Assembly (NCBI RefSeq): GCF_029433335.1
Contig: NZ_JAQTHX010000001.1
Coordinates: forward strand, 806,001 to 870,000
Direction: 5' to 3'
Source: Bifidobacterium sp. ESL0745
GTDB taxonomy: Bacteria > Actinomycetota > Actinomycetes > Actinomycetales > Bifidobacteriaceae
Length of the DNA: 64,000 bases
Positions 1 to 9,857 of the stretch are shown here, piece after piece. Each line of letters starts with the position of its first letter. The first letter of the stretch is position 1. The notes below the pieces were generated by a model, which was given only the letters and a program-made list of their open reading frames with translations, searched no databases and was not told the origin of the DNA. Made by a program: the position numbers and the translations under genes.

Positions 1-706
1 CGTGTGCCAGCGGTAGAAACAGCAACAGCCTGCGGCCAGGCTTGTTGAGGATGTCGCCCATGGATTGCACGCCGGAAATGGTGATGAAGACGAAATTCGA
101 ATGGGTCAGTTCGATGCCCTTCGGCGTTCCCGTGGATCCGGACGTGTAGACGATGGTTGCCAAATCGCTGCCTTTGACCGCTTTTTCACGTTGCCAGAAT
201 TCCTCGTCGGTGACGCTTTGGCCGAACTTTTCGATGGTCTCGATGGCACCTGCGGCGATGACATACACATCTTTGAGATCGGCACAGGAATCACGAACGA
301 CATCAATCTTGTCACGCTGTGCGTCATCTTCGGCAAAGGCCATCTTGACGTTGGAATCGTTAAAGATCATCTGCACTTGAGCCGGTGAATTCGTCTCGTA
401 GACAGGAACCGTGAGCGCACCGATCGACATGGTGGCCACATCCAGTGCGGTCCATTGCCAGGACGTATGCGCAATGATCGCAACGGAATCCCCTGGTTTG
501 ACGCCACGGGCAATCAGCCCTTTGGCAAGCCCAATGACTTTGTCCCGGAATTCGGTCGCCGTAAACGACTGCCACTTGCCGTCATCACCGACATATTCAA
601 CCAGCGACTCATCCGGCGTACGCTTGGCACGGTCGTCAAGCAACGTAAAAATGTTCCGATCGCTTTCAATCGACTTTTCCAACGGCTGTGTGTATTCCTG
701 TTGCAT
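1..706 (-). CDS. Long-chain acyl-CoA synthetase (AMP-forming), 5' part only
   Basis: The first 235 codons of an AMP-binding enzyme that activates long-chain fatty acids to acyl-CoA via acyl-adenylate; the rest runs off the left edge. The ATP-phosphate binding loop is visible as YTSGSTGTPKG near residue 190, and before it the usual N-terminal family segment (LAKGLIARGVKPGD, then IIAHTSWQW). The ATG at 706 is preceded by AAGGGAG, a good ribosome binding site. The N-terminal half closely parallels a second full-length homologue at 44.7 kb, so these are two paralogues of the FadD15 type. Membrane-lipid precursor supply is the likely role; substrate chain length cannot be read from this part. Confidence 0.88.
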   Translation of the reverse strand, partial: MQQEYTQPLEKSIESDRNIFTLLDDRAKRTPDESLVEYVGDDGKWQSFTATEFRDKVIGLAKGLIARGVKPGDSVAIIAHTSWQWTALDVATMSIGALTVPVYETNSPAQVQMIFNDSNVKMAFAEDDAQRDKIDVVRDSCADLKDVYVIAAGAIETIEKFGQSVTDEEFWQREKAVKGSDLATIVYTSGSTGTPKGIELTHSNFVFITISGVQSMGDILNKPGRRLLLFLPLAH

Positions 707-760
707 ACGGCTCCCTTGTTGACGTAATACTAGATAAAACCATACTCCGTACATAGGAAC

Positions 761-2284
761 TTAATCGTCATATCTAGGATTTTCGACTAACGCCTCCATT
801 GATATCGCGTTGCGGAAATTGTTTTCAGATTCCTTCATCTTGTTCTTGAAAACCTGATAATCGGTCTCGCCTTGCGGAATCCGAAAACCTATTTTGTGGA
901 CCTGTACTTTAGGATTGCGTTCTTTAAAAAGAATATCGGATCCACCGATGTCTGATCGCAGTGTGAAAGTCGAAATATCAGGTTTTTCGGCATCGGCTTC
1001 GTTATCAGATTGATGAGATGAAATCGGATACCAATATTGCCCTGTGTTCGCCTCAAAACGGAACATGTAGGACAATAACTGCTGATAATCCCTTCCTCCA
1101 ACGTTGTTTTCGGGCTTGTATTTCGCGTCGGCAACCATAATAGACGGATAATCCTGGCCGCGACTGCGGTCAATCGCGAGAAAATCAGGGAATATCGGTC
1201 CTTCCGCTTTGTCGAAAAAGTATTGTCCGCCGGTTTTCGCTTTGTTTCGAGGGTGCAGAAGTTCAAATTCCATCTCTCCCTCGCGGCAGACCAGATTGAG
1301 ATATTCCTCCCAAAGCCATGCACAATCGAAAAGAACCCCGAAAATTTTTCCGGAACGTTTGTCTTGCGGAACGAAACCCCTGTTCTGCAAAATAGCGATG
1401 CAAATACGCTGCAGAATACGATAATTATGGAAATAAGGCTTGTCTACAGGATGGCGGAGATTCCAGGAGATGATGTCGCGTCGCTCGGATTTGGCATAGC
1501 GCGTAGTCACGTAACGTACGGTGCTGGCATCGCTTCTGATCAATTCCGAATAGTTCAAAACACTGTAGCCAAACGAACCCAAACCCGCAATATATTCAAT
1601 CGTGTGACGGATAAGCTCGGTTACGTTGTTATCGACGTCAAAAGGTCTCGTCGAGTATGCGATGTGGCCGGAAAACGGGATGTCATCGCGGATGTAACGA
1701 GGAATGTCAATGACGCCTTTGGGACGGGAATCATCGTATTCACGCCGCATGTAGGCTTTATAAACGCCCTGAGCAAGCGCATGATGCAGATAGAAAGGAA
1801 ACAGCATGATCAAGATCTGTTGCCAGCTTTTATTCGCAGAATTAGTGAAGTCGAGATTCTTTACCACGTTTACATGAAGCACTTTAGAAACAAGGTAACT
1901 GAATAGATAATCCTTATCAAAGGAGGAAGGTTCTCCATTGGCTTTTCCCCCAAAGCGCGTGGTTATTGTCAGACAATCAGTTTTCTTATGTTCCGAGTCG
2001 AATTTACCCAGAACACCTACTAGATTTGCGGTACCGTAGTAGCTGCCGTTCCCTATCCAATGCTGGATTACATATTGGCGCGCATCTATGTCCTTTTGGC
2101 CCTCCATATCGTTTCCGAAATTCAATATATCGTTTTCGGCAACAAGGTCTGTAACGCTCATATCGATAAGATCCCTTCCTAGAGAGCTTTTAGGAAGATT
2201 CTTATTCTGATCGGCAATTGGAGAATTGTCTTTCAACTGATAGAGCTGGAATTCCTTATTCACTGTTTCACTGGAAATGTCCAT
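761..2284 (-). CDS. mcrC: McrC-like nuclease subunit of a type IV restriction system
   Basis: 507 aa. A PD-(D/E)XK nuclease core lies at residues 366-390 (PDF ... DAKYK), the expected McrC catalytic site, following a long mostly unannotated N-terminal region. It lies 55 bp downstream of an McrB-like AAA+ motor on the same strand, so the two are very likely one operon forming a complex that cuts modified foreign DNA after GTP-driven translocation. Start ATG at 2284 follows GGAGAG. The family assignment rests on the nuclease motif plus the McrB neighbour; recognition specificity (5-methylcytosine or another modification) cannot be predicted. Confidence 0.82.
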   Translation of the reverse strand: MDISSETVNKEFQLYQLKDNSPIADQNKNLPKSSLGRDLIDMSVTDLVAENDILNFGNDMEGQKDIDARQYVIQHWIGNGSYYGTANLVGVLGKFDSEHKKTDCLTITTRFGGKANGEPSSFDKDYLFSYLVSKVLHVNVVKNLDFTNSANKSWQQILIMLFPFYLHHALAQGVYKAYMRREYDDSRPKGVIDIPRYIRDDIPFSGHIAYSTRPFDVDNNVTELIRHTIEYIAGLGSFGYSVLNYSELIRSDASTVRYVTTRYAKSERRDIISWNLRHPVDKPYFHNYRILQRICIAILQNRGFVPQDKRSGKIFGVLFDCAWLWEEYLNLVCREGEMEFELLHPRNKAKTGGQYFFDKAEGPIFPDFLAIDRSRGQDYPSIMVADAKYKPENNVGGRDYQQLLSYMFRFEANTGQYWYPISSHQSDNEADAEKPDISTFTLRSDIGGSDILFKERNPKVQVHKIGFRIPQGETDYQVFKNKMKESENNFRNAISMEALVENPRYDD

Positions 2285-2339
2285 CGACTCTCCAACTTTT
2301 CAAAAATCTGAATCCGCATATTCAGGCAATATGCCATTG

Positions 2340-3806
2340 TCAATCGTTGCCCGAATGATCATCTGATTGGGGCGCGTTTTGCTGATTATTTTTAATATTG
2401 GCGGAGTTCGAATCGGAATTGCTTTGGGAATTGGATTCAGCGCCATCATTTGATTTCTTGATTTCTGCAACAGCATCATCGAAAGCACCTTTGACTGCTT
2501 TGAAACTCTTTGAGGAATCATCCATGCCGCGCAGATACTCATGAATCAGAGGTCCGATCTTATCATTCCAAAGGTGCGTATACACTTCTTTCTCGTCTGA
2601 GTCTCCAATTTTTGGATCGACAACATCCAAGAAATAACTGGCACCAATCTGGTAATTCTCATCGAGGAAATTCGGGCTCGCGATTTTGTCGTTGACCGCT
2701 TCCATCACGGTTTTTGCGTTTTCACTATGCTTCTCATCACCACATAGCATGAACTCGGATTTTTCAGCGGTTATTTCGATGAACGTAAACCGTCGACGCA
2801 TCGCGAAGTCAAATGAGTCAACGCTGCGGTCGATATCGTTCATTGTGCCGATGATATAGAGATTCTCCGGGACATAGAACTTCTCATTGCTATCCAGCCC
2901 GCCCCTCTTTTTGAACTCACTACCGTGAAGATTGCGATACTGGGTATCGATGCTGCCGCTTTCACCGCGATAATCAGGATCGACACTAAAGAACAATTCA
3001 CCGAAGATCTTGGAGATATCGCCGCGATTGATTTCGTCAATCACGATGACATATTTTTGAGGGGCTTGCTCAGTATTAGCGCAACTTTCCCACTCACGCC
3101 GAGCCCTATTGGCGATTTCCATAAATGTGCCAGGGTAGAGCTCGAAGGACATCTCTTTATGACCAGGATTATCGGAATTCTCAGACGAAACCGGTCTCAA
3201 CCCCTCAACGAAATCAGTGTAGTCATAGCTGGGGTGAAATTGCACAAAAGCGAATTGGTCACTGCCATTCAGCTTTGTACCTGAAAGCTTTGTCATCCTC
3301 TCGGCAATTCTTCTGGCCATATAGGTCTTTCCCGTGCCAGGCGCACCATGAAAAATGATGTTGTGCACGCGCTTAAGCATTTCAACGTATTTGTCTATCT
3401 GCGCTTCCATTGAATCTTCCCCTCCATTGGATTGATTCGCAGACTGCTTAGTCCACTCGAGAAATCGACCATAGTCATTTACTGCAGCACGAAAATTGGA
3501 ACTACTGTTTTTCGCTTCCACACTGCCCATAATCGCCTTATCTTCGTTTATTTCCCTATTAATTGCTTCAAATTCCAGTGGCTCAGAATACTGGAAAATG
3601 GATTCCTTTGCTTTGTTAGCCGCAGAACTATTTCTTTTCAATAAAAATTTTTTGAAACCCTGTAATCTCTTAGTGAGATTATGGCTACGTTTCGGGTTAT
3701 GCCCGCGAACTCGAAGATCTCCCTCCAGCCACTTTTCAAAGTGGTCTTGTCTCGCTTTTATATCCAAATCTTCGTTGATTGCAGCAGCTTTCGCTTGATC
3801 ACTCAT
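2340..3806 (-). CDS. mcrB: McrB-like AAA+ GTPase of a type IV restriction system
   Basis: 488 aa. The AAA+ module has Walker A GAPGTGKT (154-161), the McrB-typical FVQFHPSYDYTDFVEG (188-202), Walker B VIVIDEINRGD (253-263) and the GTMNDIDRS / AMRRRF sensor region (320-340). The N-terminal 140 residues are Lys/Asn rich and do not show a recognisable DUF3578-type methylcytosine-binding domain, so the DNA-recognition module may be of another kind. The C-terminus (about 450-488) is a Ser/Asn/Asp-rich tail. ATG at 3806 follows AAGGTGA. The pair sits between pyrE and an acyl-CoA synthetase gene as an accessory insertion. Defence against modified DNA is inferred from the family. Confidence 0.85.
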   Translation of the reverse strand: MSDQAKAAAINEDLDIKARQDHFEKWLEGDLRVRGHNPKRSHNLTKRLQGFKKFLLKRNSSAANKAKESIFQYSEPLEFEAINREINEDKAIMGSVEAKNSSSNFRAAVNDYGRFLEWTKQSANQSNGGEDSMEAQIDKYVEMLKRVHNIIFHGAPGTGKTYMARRIAERMTKLSGTKLNGSDQFAFVQFHPSYDYTDFVEGLRPVSSENSDNPGHKEMSFELYPGTFMEIANRARREWESCANTEQAPQKYVIVIDEINRGDISKIFGELFFSVDPDYRGESGSIDTQYRNLHGSEFKKRGGLDSNEKFYVPENLYIIGTMNDIDRSVDSFDFAMRRRFTFIEITAEKSEFMLCGDEKHSENAKTVMEAVNDKIASPNFLDENYQIGASYFLDVVDPKIGDSDEKEVYTHLWNDKIGPLIHEYLRGMDDSSKSFKAVKGAFDDAVAEIKKSNDGAESNSQSNSDSNSANIKNNQQNAPQSDDHSGND

Positions 3807-3881
3807 GAATATGCTTCACCTTCTTCAAGATATTAGTGTATCTTGTGACGCTGGTTATTTGTTCAAGCATTGACCAGATGT

Positions 3882-4622
3882 TTAGGCACCATACTTCGCA
3901 AGATAGTCGTTGGCCCGTTCTTTGAGAGTTTCGTCGAGCAACGGTTTGCCGTCGGTGGTGACCATGCGGGAGGCGGCGGCGAAAATCTCACGAACGTTGG
4001 CGATGGAGAGGACCGGGAAACCGAATTCCTGCTCGACCGATTTGACGGCGGAGATGCTGGAATCCTTGGTCTTTTCCATGCGATCGACCGAAAGCACCAA
4101 ACCAACGATATCGACGTCTGCGGCGGACTTGAGCTTGGGAACTACCTCACGGACGGCAGTGCCGGCGGTCATCACATCATCGACCAGCAGGACCTTCATG
4201 CCGTCTTTGAGTGGTGTACCGACCAAGATACCGCCGTCTCCGTGATTCTTCTTTTCCTTGCGATCGAAGGTGTAGCCGACTTCCATGCCATGCATGCTGG
4301 TCAGGGCGATGGCCGTGGAAACCGCGAGCGGGATGCCCTTGTAAGCAGGGCCGAAAATCGTAGCGATATCCTTGGGAAGGGTGCCATCAGTAATGGCCGA
4401 GGTGATTTTTTCGGCGTAGAACGCACCAAGCGTGGCGATTTTGCGTCCGTCATTGAATGCGCCGGCGTTGATGAAGTAAGGTGATCGTCTTCCGGATTTC
4501 AACGTGAAATCGCCGAATTTCAGCGCTCCCGATTCGAGAAGGAACTCGGTGAAACGCTGGTCGATCGGGGTCATAAATGAATTACCCGTTTGCTCTGGAT
4601 TGTTTCCCTTATTGGTCATCAT
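3882..4622 (-). CDS. pyrE: Orotate phosphoribosyltransferase
   Basis: 246 aa. Converts orotate plus PRPP to orotidine 5'-monophosphate, the fifth step of UMP synthesis. The PRPP-binding signature [13 protein letters not shown] is at about residues 138-150, and the N-terminal [11 protein letters not shown] segment is typical of the family. It is the last gene of the leftward pyrimidine cluster, about 100 bp after pyrD. ATG ATG double start at 4622/4619; GGAAG five bases upstream favours the first. Slightly longer than usual because of an N-terminal extension of about 18 residues. Confidence 0.95.
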   Translation of the reverse strand: MMTNKGNNPEQTGNSFMTPIDQRFTEFLLESGALKFGDFTLKSGRRSPYFINAGAFNDGRKIATLGAFYAEKITSAITDGTLPKDIATIFGPAYKGIPLAVSTAIALTSMHGMEVGYTFDRKEKKNHGDGGILVGTPLKDGMKVLLVDDVMTAGTAVREVVPKLKSAADVDIVGLVLSVDRMEKTKDSSISAVKSVEQEFGFPVLSIANVREIFAAASRMVTTDGKPLLDETLKERANDYLAKYGA

Positions 4623-4725
4623 TGAATCTTCCTTTTCATGTCTTACATCTTGTCTATTTATATCTCATGTTTGCATTAAACGCGGCGGCATGGCGTTCCG
4701 AACGACGTATTCAGCGCAAACTTAA

Positions 4726-5715
4726 TCACCAGGTCTGGCCCTTTGCCAGCTTCGCGGCTAACTCGGGGCGGAAATCGAGCAAATCGTCGAGTTCGCGGGC
4801 CACGCGCATCGGAGCGGTCGGGTCGAAAAGCGCTGCTGCGCCGACTTCAACCGCATTGGCACCGGCGTAGAGGTATTCCAATGCCTTCTCCCCCGAATCG
4901 ATGCCACCGATGCCGATAATCGGAATGTCGGGAATGGCCTGACGCACGCGCCAAACGAAACTCAGAGCAATCGGGAAGATGGCGGGGCCGGAGACGCCGC
5001 CGGTACGGTTGGCGATGATGGGCTTTCCCGTGTTGATGTCGATGCGCATGCCGACCAGCGTGTTGATAAGGCTCAGCGCGTCCGCACCGGCGTCCACCGC
5101 TGCATGGGCGATCTGGACGATGTCGGTGACGTTTGGGGAAAGCTTGACAATCATCGGCTTGCTGGTCAGTGCCCGCAAATGCTTGATAAGCCTGCTCAAG
5201 GCTATCGGATCAGTGCCGACGATCATGCCGCCGTGGCTGACGTTCGGGCAGCTGACGTTGATTTCCAGCATATCGGCCTGAGAATCCGCAAGCTTGGCGA
5301 CGACCTCGGCATAGTCTTCGTCGCTGTGGCCGGCGACGTTGGTGATGACGGTGGCGCCGAGTTTTTTAAGACGGGGCAATTCATCAACAAGATAATGGTC
5401 GACGCCGGGGTTCTGCAAACCGACAGCATTGACCATTCCGGAAGGCGATTCGGCGGTGCGCGGCGCAGGATTGCCTTCCCACGGAACCGGCGAAACACCC
5501 TTGGTGGAAATTGCGCCAAGTTGGCTGACATCGTAATAGTCGCCGCATGCGTCAAGCTGGAAGGTCCCTGAGGCCGTGCCGACCGGGTTCTTCCATTCCG
5601 TTCCGGCGACGATGGTCTTGTGGCGCCATTCGTGCGGCTCAAGGACGTTCATTGCCTCGTTCTGTCGTGTCTGTTCGTTCATCGCAGCGGTTCTTTCGTT
5701 GGTAGCATCGGTCAT
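4726..5715 (-). CDS. pyrD: Dihydroorotate dehydrogenase, catalytic subunit (class 1B)
   Basis: 329 aa from the ATG at 5715. FMN-dependent oxidation of dihydroorotate to orotate; class 1B is assigned because the adjacent pyrK encodes the flavin/iron-sulfur partner that passes electrons to NAD. Visible family segments are EINVSCPNVSHGG (catalytic Cys region), KLSPNVTDI and the FMN phosphate-binding IIGIGGI. A GTG at 5724 overlaps the pyrK stop, but GGAGG ends one base before it and ten bases before the ATG at 5715, so 5715 fits better. Five bases after pyrK, so translation is probably coupled. Confidence 0.95.
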   Translation of the reverse strand: MTDATNERTAAMNEQTRQNEAMNVLEPHEWRHKTIVAGTEWKNPVGTASGTFQLDACGDYYDVSQLGAISTKGVSPVPWEGNPAPRTAESPSGMVNAVGLQNPGVDHYLVDELPRLKKLGATVITNVAGHSDEDYAEVVAKLADSQADMLEINVSCPNVSHGGMIVGTDPIALSRLIKHLRALTSKPMIVKLSPNVTDIVQIAHAAVDAGADALSLINTLVGMRIDINTGKPIIANRTGGVSGPAIFPIALSFVWRVRQAIPDIPIIGIGGIDSGEKALEYLYAGANAVEVGAAALFDPTAPMRVARELDDLLDFRPELAAKLAKGQTW

Positions 5716-5720
5716 CGTGC

Positions 5721-6560
5721 TCACGCCTCCCAGCCAAGTTGTTCGGTGGTGAAAACGGGACCGTCCTTGCATACTTTCAACCTGCCGTTCGGCGTATCGA
5801 CCACACAGGCCACGCACGCCCCATACCCGCAGCCCATACGGGCCTCAAGGCTGAATTGGGCGGGAATACCACGGACACTTGCCCAGGCCGCAACTGCTTT
5901 CATCATCGGCGTCGGCCCACAGCAAAGGATGACCGGCAGCTGCTCGGACGCCTTGAGCTCGTCTTCAATCGAATTCAGCAAATCGATGACGTTGCCGTCC
6001 TTATTGCTGATGCTATGCATGCACTCGGCGTAAGGCTTCACCAACTCGTCCGCGAAATGAACGTCACGGTAACCGAAAACGGAAGTGACGTATGCAGCTT
6101 CACCACCGTCAGCCAGTGTCTGCGCCGCATAAAGCAGCGGCGGAATGCCTAATCCTCCGCCGACCAACACATAGTTGGCCCACCAAGCGCTGAAATCAAA
6201 GGGCTTGCCGAGAGGACCGAGTACGTTGACGGTGTCGCCGGCCTGCAACCGCGAGAATTCGCGCGTTCCGGCACCGACGATCTGATAGATGAGGGTCACG
6301 TCATCGTCCTCGACTCCGGCCACGCCGAACGGGCGAGGCAGAGCCATCGTGGCATCGACGGGATAGAGATTCACAAACTGTGCCGGCTTCACGGTTCGGG
6401 CGACATAAGGGTCCCGAATGACCAGTTCGTAGACACCTTCAGACAGCACCGACGTCGAAACTACCTCATCGGTGCGTCTTCCCGGCTTTCGTCCGGCTGC
6501 AGCGGCTTGTCGTTCGATGGTTTCCGTGGTGAGTGTGGGCATAAAAGCAGTTGCGCTCAT
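5721..6560 (-). CDS. pyrK: Dihydroorotate dehydrogenase electron-transfer subunit
   Basis: 279 aa. FAD and [2Fe-2S] subunit of the class 1B dihydroorotate dehydrogenase. The ferredoxin-reductase-like FAD/NAD part is followed by the cluster-binding cysteines MGCGYGACVACVV and a further Cys in KVCKDGP near the C-terminus. ATG at 6560 is preceded by AAGGAGAG. It sits immediately upstream of pyrD with a five-base gap, the usual arrangement for the PyrK-PyrD heterotetramer. The N-terminus is about 25 residues longer than the minimal family fold. Confidence 0.94.
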   Translation of the reverse strand: MSATAFMPTLTTETIERQAAAAGRKPGRRTDEVVSTSVLSEGVYELVIRDPYVARTVKPAQFVNLYPVDATMALPRPFGVAGVEDDDVTLIYQIVGAGTREFSRLQAGDTVNVLGPLGKPFDFSAWWANYVLVGGGLGIPPLLYAAQTLADGGEAAYVTSVFGYRDVHFADELVKPYAECMHSISNKDGNVIDLLNSIEDELKASEQLPVILCCGPTPMMKAVAAWASVRGIPAQFSLEARMGCGYGACVACVVDTPNGRLKVCKDGPVFTTEQLGWEA

Positions 6561-6610
6561 GTCTCTCCTTCTGAAATTCTGTCAATTGATAAGTTTAAAA
6601 GTTATGATTA

Positions 6611-7690
6611 TCAGTGCAGGGCTTTTCTCAAGTCGTCGCGCATCGCGATGGCTGAGGCTCGGGCACTGCGCCCTACCAAGTCAAGCGCTTCCTCCTTGGT
6701 CATTTCCTCGCGGTACTCCCCCGACTTCTTCCACGCGCCGATGATGCCACGAGACGAGTTGACGATGGCACCACGTCCGTTCTTGTCGAACATCTGTACG
6801 GCATCGGCGGCGGTACCGCCCTGTGCTCCGTAGCCGGGAACAAGGAAGAACGTATGTGGCATACGTTCGCGCAGTTTTCGGCCCTGTTCAGGATGGGTCG
6901 CCCCGATCACAGCACCCAGCCGCGAATAGCCATACTTCCCAACCGAATCAGCGCCCCAACCTTCCACGAGGTCAGCGACATGCTCGTACAGCCTGTCGCC
7001 ATCGGCAAGTTCGAGTTCCTGAATCTCCTTGCTGGATGGGTTCGAAGTGCGTACGAGCGCAAACACGTCCTTGTCGGTTTGCTTGGCCGCGTCGGTGAAT
7101 GGGATGATGCCATCGGTGCCGAAATAGGGATTTACGGTAACGGCATCCTCGCTCCACGGCTGGCCATTGCAGTCGTCTTTCAGAGAATTGACGCCGGTCA
7201 GATGCTTGGCGTACGCGGCGGCGGTCGAACCGATGTCACCTCGCTTGATGTCACCGAGCACATACAGTCCCTGCTTCTGCGCATATTCACAGGTCAAACG
7301 GTAGATATCAAAACCGATGGGACCGTATGCCTCATACATGGCGATTTGCGGCTTGACGGCCGGCACGATGTCTTTCACGGCGTCGATGATGGCGCAGTTG
7401 AACTCATAGAAGCCTTCAACGATCTCGGCACCCGGATCAGCCTGTTCCAAGGCATCTTTCGCAGCCTTGATCTTGGCTTCCATGCCATCGGCATTGTCGA
7501 TTGAAGCCAGAACTCGCTGATCTCCAGGACTGTTGCTGCTCCTCAATCCTTTAATGAATGCCTCGAGATCCTTCTCGCTGAATTCGATCTCCATGGTGAA
7601 AGCCTGCGGAGGCACCAGCGCCTGTGTAGGATCCAACCCGACGACGCTGGGATTGTCTTTGGCTTCGATTGCCTCAATCAGTCGATCCAT
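6611..7690 (-). CDS. pyrF: Orotidine 5'-phosphate decarboxylase (type 2)
   Basis: 359 aa. Decarboxylates OMP to UMP, the last step of the pathway. The catalytic Lys/Asp network is seen in VLGDIKRGDIGSTA, and the phosphate-binding end in VPGYGAQGGTA. The length exceeds the common 270-320 aa because of an insertion near residues 45-75 (Ser/Asn/Asp rich). ATG at 7690 follows GAGG with six bases spacing. About 100 bp separate it from pyrC upstream and 50 bp from pyrK downstream; same strand, one cluster. Confidence 0.94.
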   Translation of the reverse strand: MDRLIEAIEAKDNPSVVGLDPTQALVPPQAFTMEIEFSEKDLEAFIKGLRSSNSPGDQRVLASIDNADGMEAKIKAAKDALEQADPGAEIVEGFYEFNCAIIDAVKDIVPAVKPQIAMYEAYGPIGFDIYRLTCEYAQKQGLYVLGDIKRGDIGSTAAAYAKHLTGVNSLKDDCNGQPWSEDAVTVNPYFGTDGIIPFTDAAKQTDKDVFALVRTSNPSSKEIQELELADGDRLYEHVADLVEGWGADSVGKYGYSRLGAVIGATHPEQGRKLRERMPHTFFLVPGYGAQGGTAADAVQMFDKNGRGAIVNSSRGIIGAWKKSGEYREEMTKEEALDLVGRSARASAIAMRDDLRKALH

Positions 7691-7788
7691 TGTTTGCCTC
7701 GTTTTCTAGGTTTTCTAAACTGTTCTGTTATGGATTATCACAGTTATTTTAACTGTTCTACTCATTTATATATCAGTTGGGATTTCGC

Positions 7789-9306
7789 TTAAACTGCCCT
7801 TGAGCTGTCTTCTTTACTCCCGGAGCCATTCGATAACCTGCTAAACACCAGCTTTGAACCGATAATCGTGGCCATCGGCCTGCCGGTGAGTTTCCAGCCG
7901 TCGAACGGGGTGTTGCGCCCTTTGGAATGAAACTTTGAAGAATCCACCGTCCATTCGTTGTGGGTATCGATCAACGTCAGATCGACATTTTCGGGGTGCT
8001 CGACCTTGCTCAGATCCAACGTCCGTTTCGTCGCGCACTTCGCCGAGGTGTTGAGCAGCATCGCGACATCAGTCGGTGTGTGGCCCATCAGCCGTTCCGG
8101 TTCCAAGGACATAAGCTCGATCAACCGTTCGTCACTGATGGCACCGCCCTCGACCAAGACCTTGCGGCAGACACCATACGCACATTCCAATCCGATAATG
8201 CCGTTTGGCGCATCAGCCAAGCCGGAAGCTTTTTCGGCGGCGGTATGCGGAGCGTGGTCAGTGGCGATCATATCGACGGTTCCGTCTGCAATCGCGGCAA
8301 CGGTCGCACGCCTGTCCGCCTCGCTTCTCAACGGTGGGTTCATCTTCGCCATCGCACCATATTTCAATATATCCTCGTCGCATAGCGCCAGATAGTGCGG
8401 CGCCGTCTCGCAGGTGATCGGCAGTCCCTCGGCTTTGGCCTTACGGACAGCATCGAATGCACCGGCCGTCGAGACATGCTGGAAGTGGATGTGGGCACCT
8501 GTTCGACGCGTCGCCTCGATATCACGATCGACTATCGCCAGTTCGGTTTCGGCCGGGATACCGGCAATGCCGAGTTTCCTGCTGACAGCCCCGTCGTTGA
8601 TGGCACCGGAATCGTGATGCTCGCAATGCTCCAGCACCGGCAGTCCTGTCGCCTTCGAGTCGGCAAGCACTGCGTCGAGAATCTGGCCGGTTATTGCCGA
8701 GCCGTCGTCGGTAATCGCACGCAACGGATGTTCCAGAACGGGATTATTGGAATCATCCGAACCCTCGCTCGCGTCTGTTTCCAAATTATCAGAATGCGAT
8801 GATTGCCCAGCACAATCCATGAATCTTACATAATCATCCGGCTGAGTCGGCAGTTTTCCGGCACGTCCCAGCGACGCGCAAACGGAAAGGTCATAACGGA
8901 CCGGCAGTTTGACGTTGTGCAACTGCTCATAGCGTTGCAGATAATCGAGTGTGTTGACGACGCCGACTTCTTCGAGCTCGTTGCCATCGTCAACGACATC
9001 CTGGATATTGACGTCACGCCCGTCGGCTGCTGGCAACGTATTCGGCATGATAAGCACCCGTGTGTAGCCTCCGGCAGCAGCAGCCTGAGAACCGGTGACC
9101 ATCGTTTCCTTGTCGCGCTGTCCGGGGTCGCGGAAATGCACATGCGGATCGGCAAGCCCCGGAGCAACAATCAACGATGAACCGTCGATGTCACCGGCAA
9201 CGACAGCACCCGACTCAGCGAGCAGGCGTCCCCTGTCGATTTGCGGGATGATGAGGTCGACGCGTTCGCCGGTGTCCCATACCGCTATGTCATGAATGGT
9301 CAGCAT
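7789..9306 (-). CDS. pyrC: Dihydroorotase
   Basis: 505 aa from the ATG at 9306. Zinc amidohydrolase that cyclises carbamoyl-aspartate to dihydroorotate. The metal-binding DPHVHFRDPGQ and the active-site ATDHAPHT are clear. A Ser/Asp/Asn-rich stretch of about 25 residues (AGQSSHSDNLETDASEGSDD), near residues 165-190, interrupts the barrel just before the HPLRAITDDGSAI segment and is not part of the core fold. An ATG two codons earlier (9312) is less likely because AACGGA lies only one or two bases from it. Between pyrI and pyrF in the pyrimidine cluster. Confidence 0.93.
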   Translation of the reverse strand: MLTIHDIAVWDTGERVDLIIPQIDRGRLLAESGAVVAGDIDGSSLIVAPGLADPHVHFRDPGQRDKETMVTGSQAAAAGGYTRVLIMPNTLPAADGRDVNIQDVVDDGNELEEVGVVNTLDYLQRYEQLHNVKLPVRYDLSVCASLGRAGKLPTQPDDYVRFMDCAGQSSHSDNLETDASEGSDDSNNPVLEHPLRAITDDGSAITGQILDAVLADSKATGLPVLEHCEHHDSGAINDGAVSRKLGIAGIPAETELAIVDRDIEATRRTGAHIHFQHVSTAGAFDAVRKAKAEGLPITCETAPHYLALCDEDILKYGAMAKMNPPLRSEADRRATVAAIADGTVDMIATDHAPHTAAEKASGLADAPNGIIGLECAYGVCRKVLVEGGAISDERLIELMSLEPERLMGHTPTDVAMLLNTSAKCATKRTLDLSKVEHPENVDLTLIDTHNEWTVDSSKFHSKGRNTPFDGWKLTGRPMATIIGSKLVFSRLSNGSGSKEDSSRAV

Positions 9307-9437
9307 GTGCATTCCGTTCTGTCAATAATCACTTATCTACTTATGTGACCCTGCTTGGTCTACCTTACCAACCAAACACTTTTTGTCCGTGCCAAACTTC
9401 AATTCCGACAAAAAATTTAGGCCGTGGCCAAGCTTTT

Positions 9438-9857
9438 CTATCGTTCCGCTTCCTCGTCGCAATAATCACAGCGATATTCGCGACGTTCAGCATTGGCCAG
9501 ATGGAAGCGCTGTTCCAAGCCGGTTTCCGAGGTAGTCACGCAGCGCGGGTTCTTGCACGAAATCACGCCGACAAGGTGCTCCGGCAGTTCGGGCTTCGCC
9601 TTTTCGACGATCTTGCCGCCACGGACGATGTTGACCGTGGCGTGCGGAGCGATGAAGCCGAGCGCGTCAAGATTGACGTCTTCGATATCCTCGAGCTTGA
9701 TGATGTCCTTAGCCCCCAGCGCGTGGCTGCTGGCATTCATGATGAGTGCGAGTTTGGTGGTTGCGGGGTCCACCTGAAGATAATGCAGCACGGTGAGGGC
9801 CGTGCCTGCGTCCACATGGTCGATGATGATGCCGTTGGTGATGCTTGTGACTTCCAT
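9438..9857 (-). CDS. pyrI: Aspartate carbamoyltransferase regulatory subunit
   Basis: 139 aa. Regulatory chain that binds nucleotide effectors and holds the catalytic trimers together. The C-terminal zinc site has all four cysteines (CKNPRC, then CDYC). The ATG overlaps the pyrB stop by one base (TGATG), so the two subunits are translationally coupled. Presence of PyrI predicts allosteric feedback by CTP/UTP on the first committed step, as known for the family in enterobacteria; the actual effector here is inference. Confidence 0.95.
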   Translation of the reverse strand: MEVTSITNGIIIDHVDAGTALTVLHYLQVDPATTKLALIMNASSHALGAKDIIKLEDIEDVNLDALGFIAPHATVNIVRGGKIVEKAKPELPEHLVGVISCKNPRCVTTSETGLEQRFHLANAERREYRCDYCDEEAER

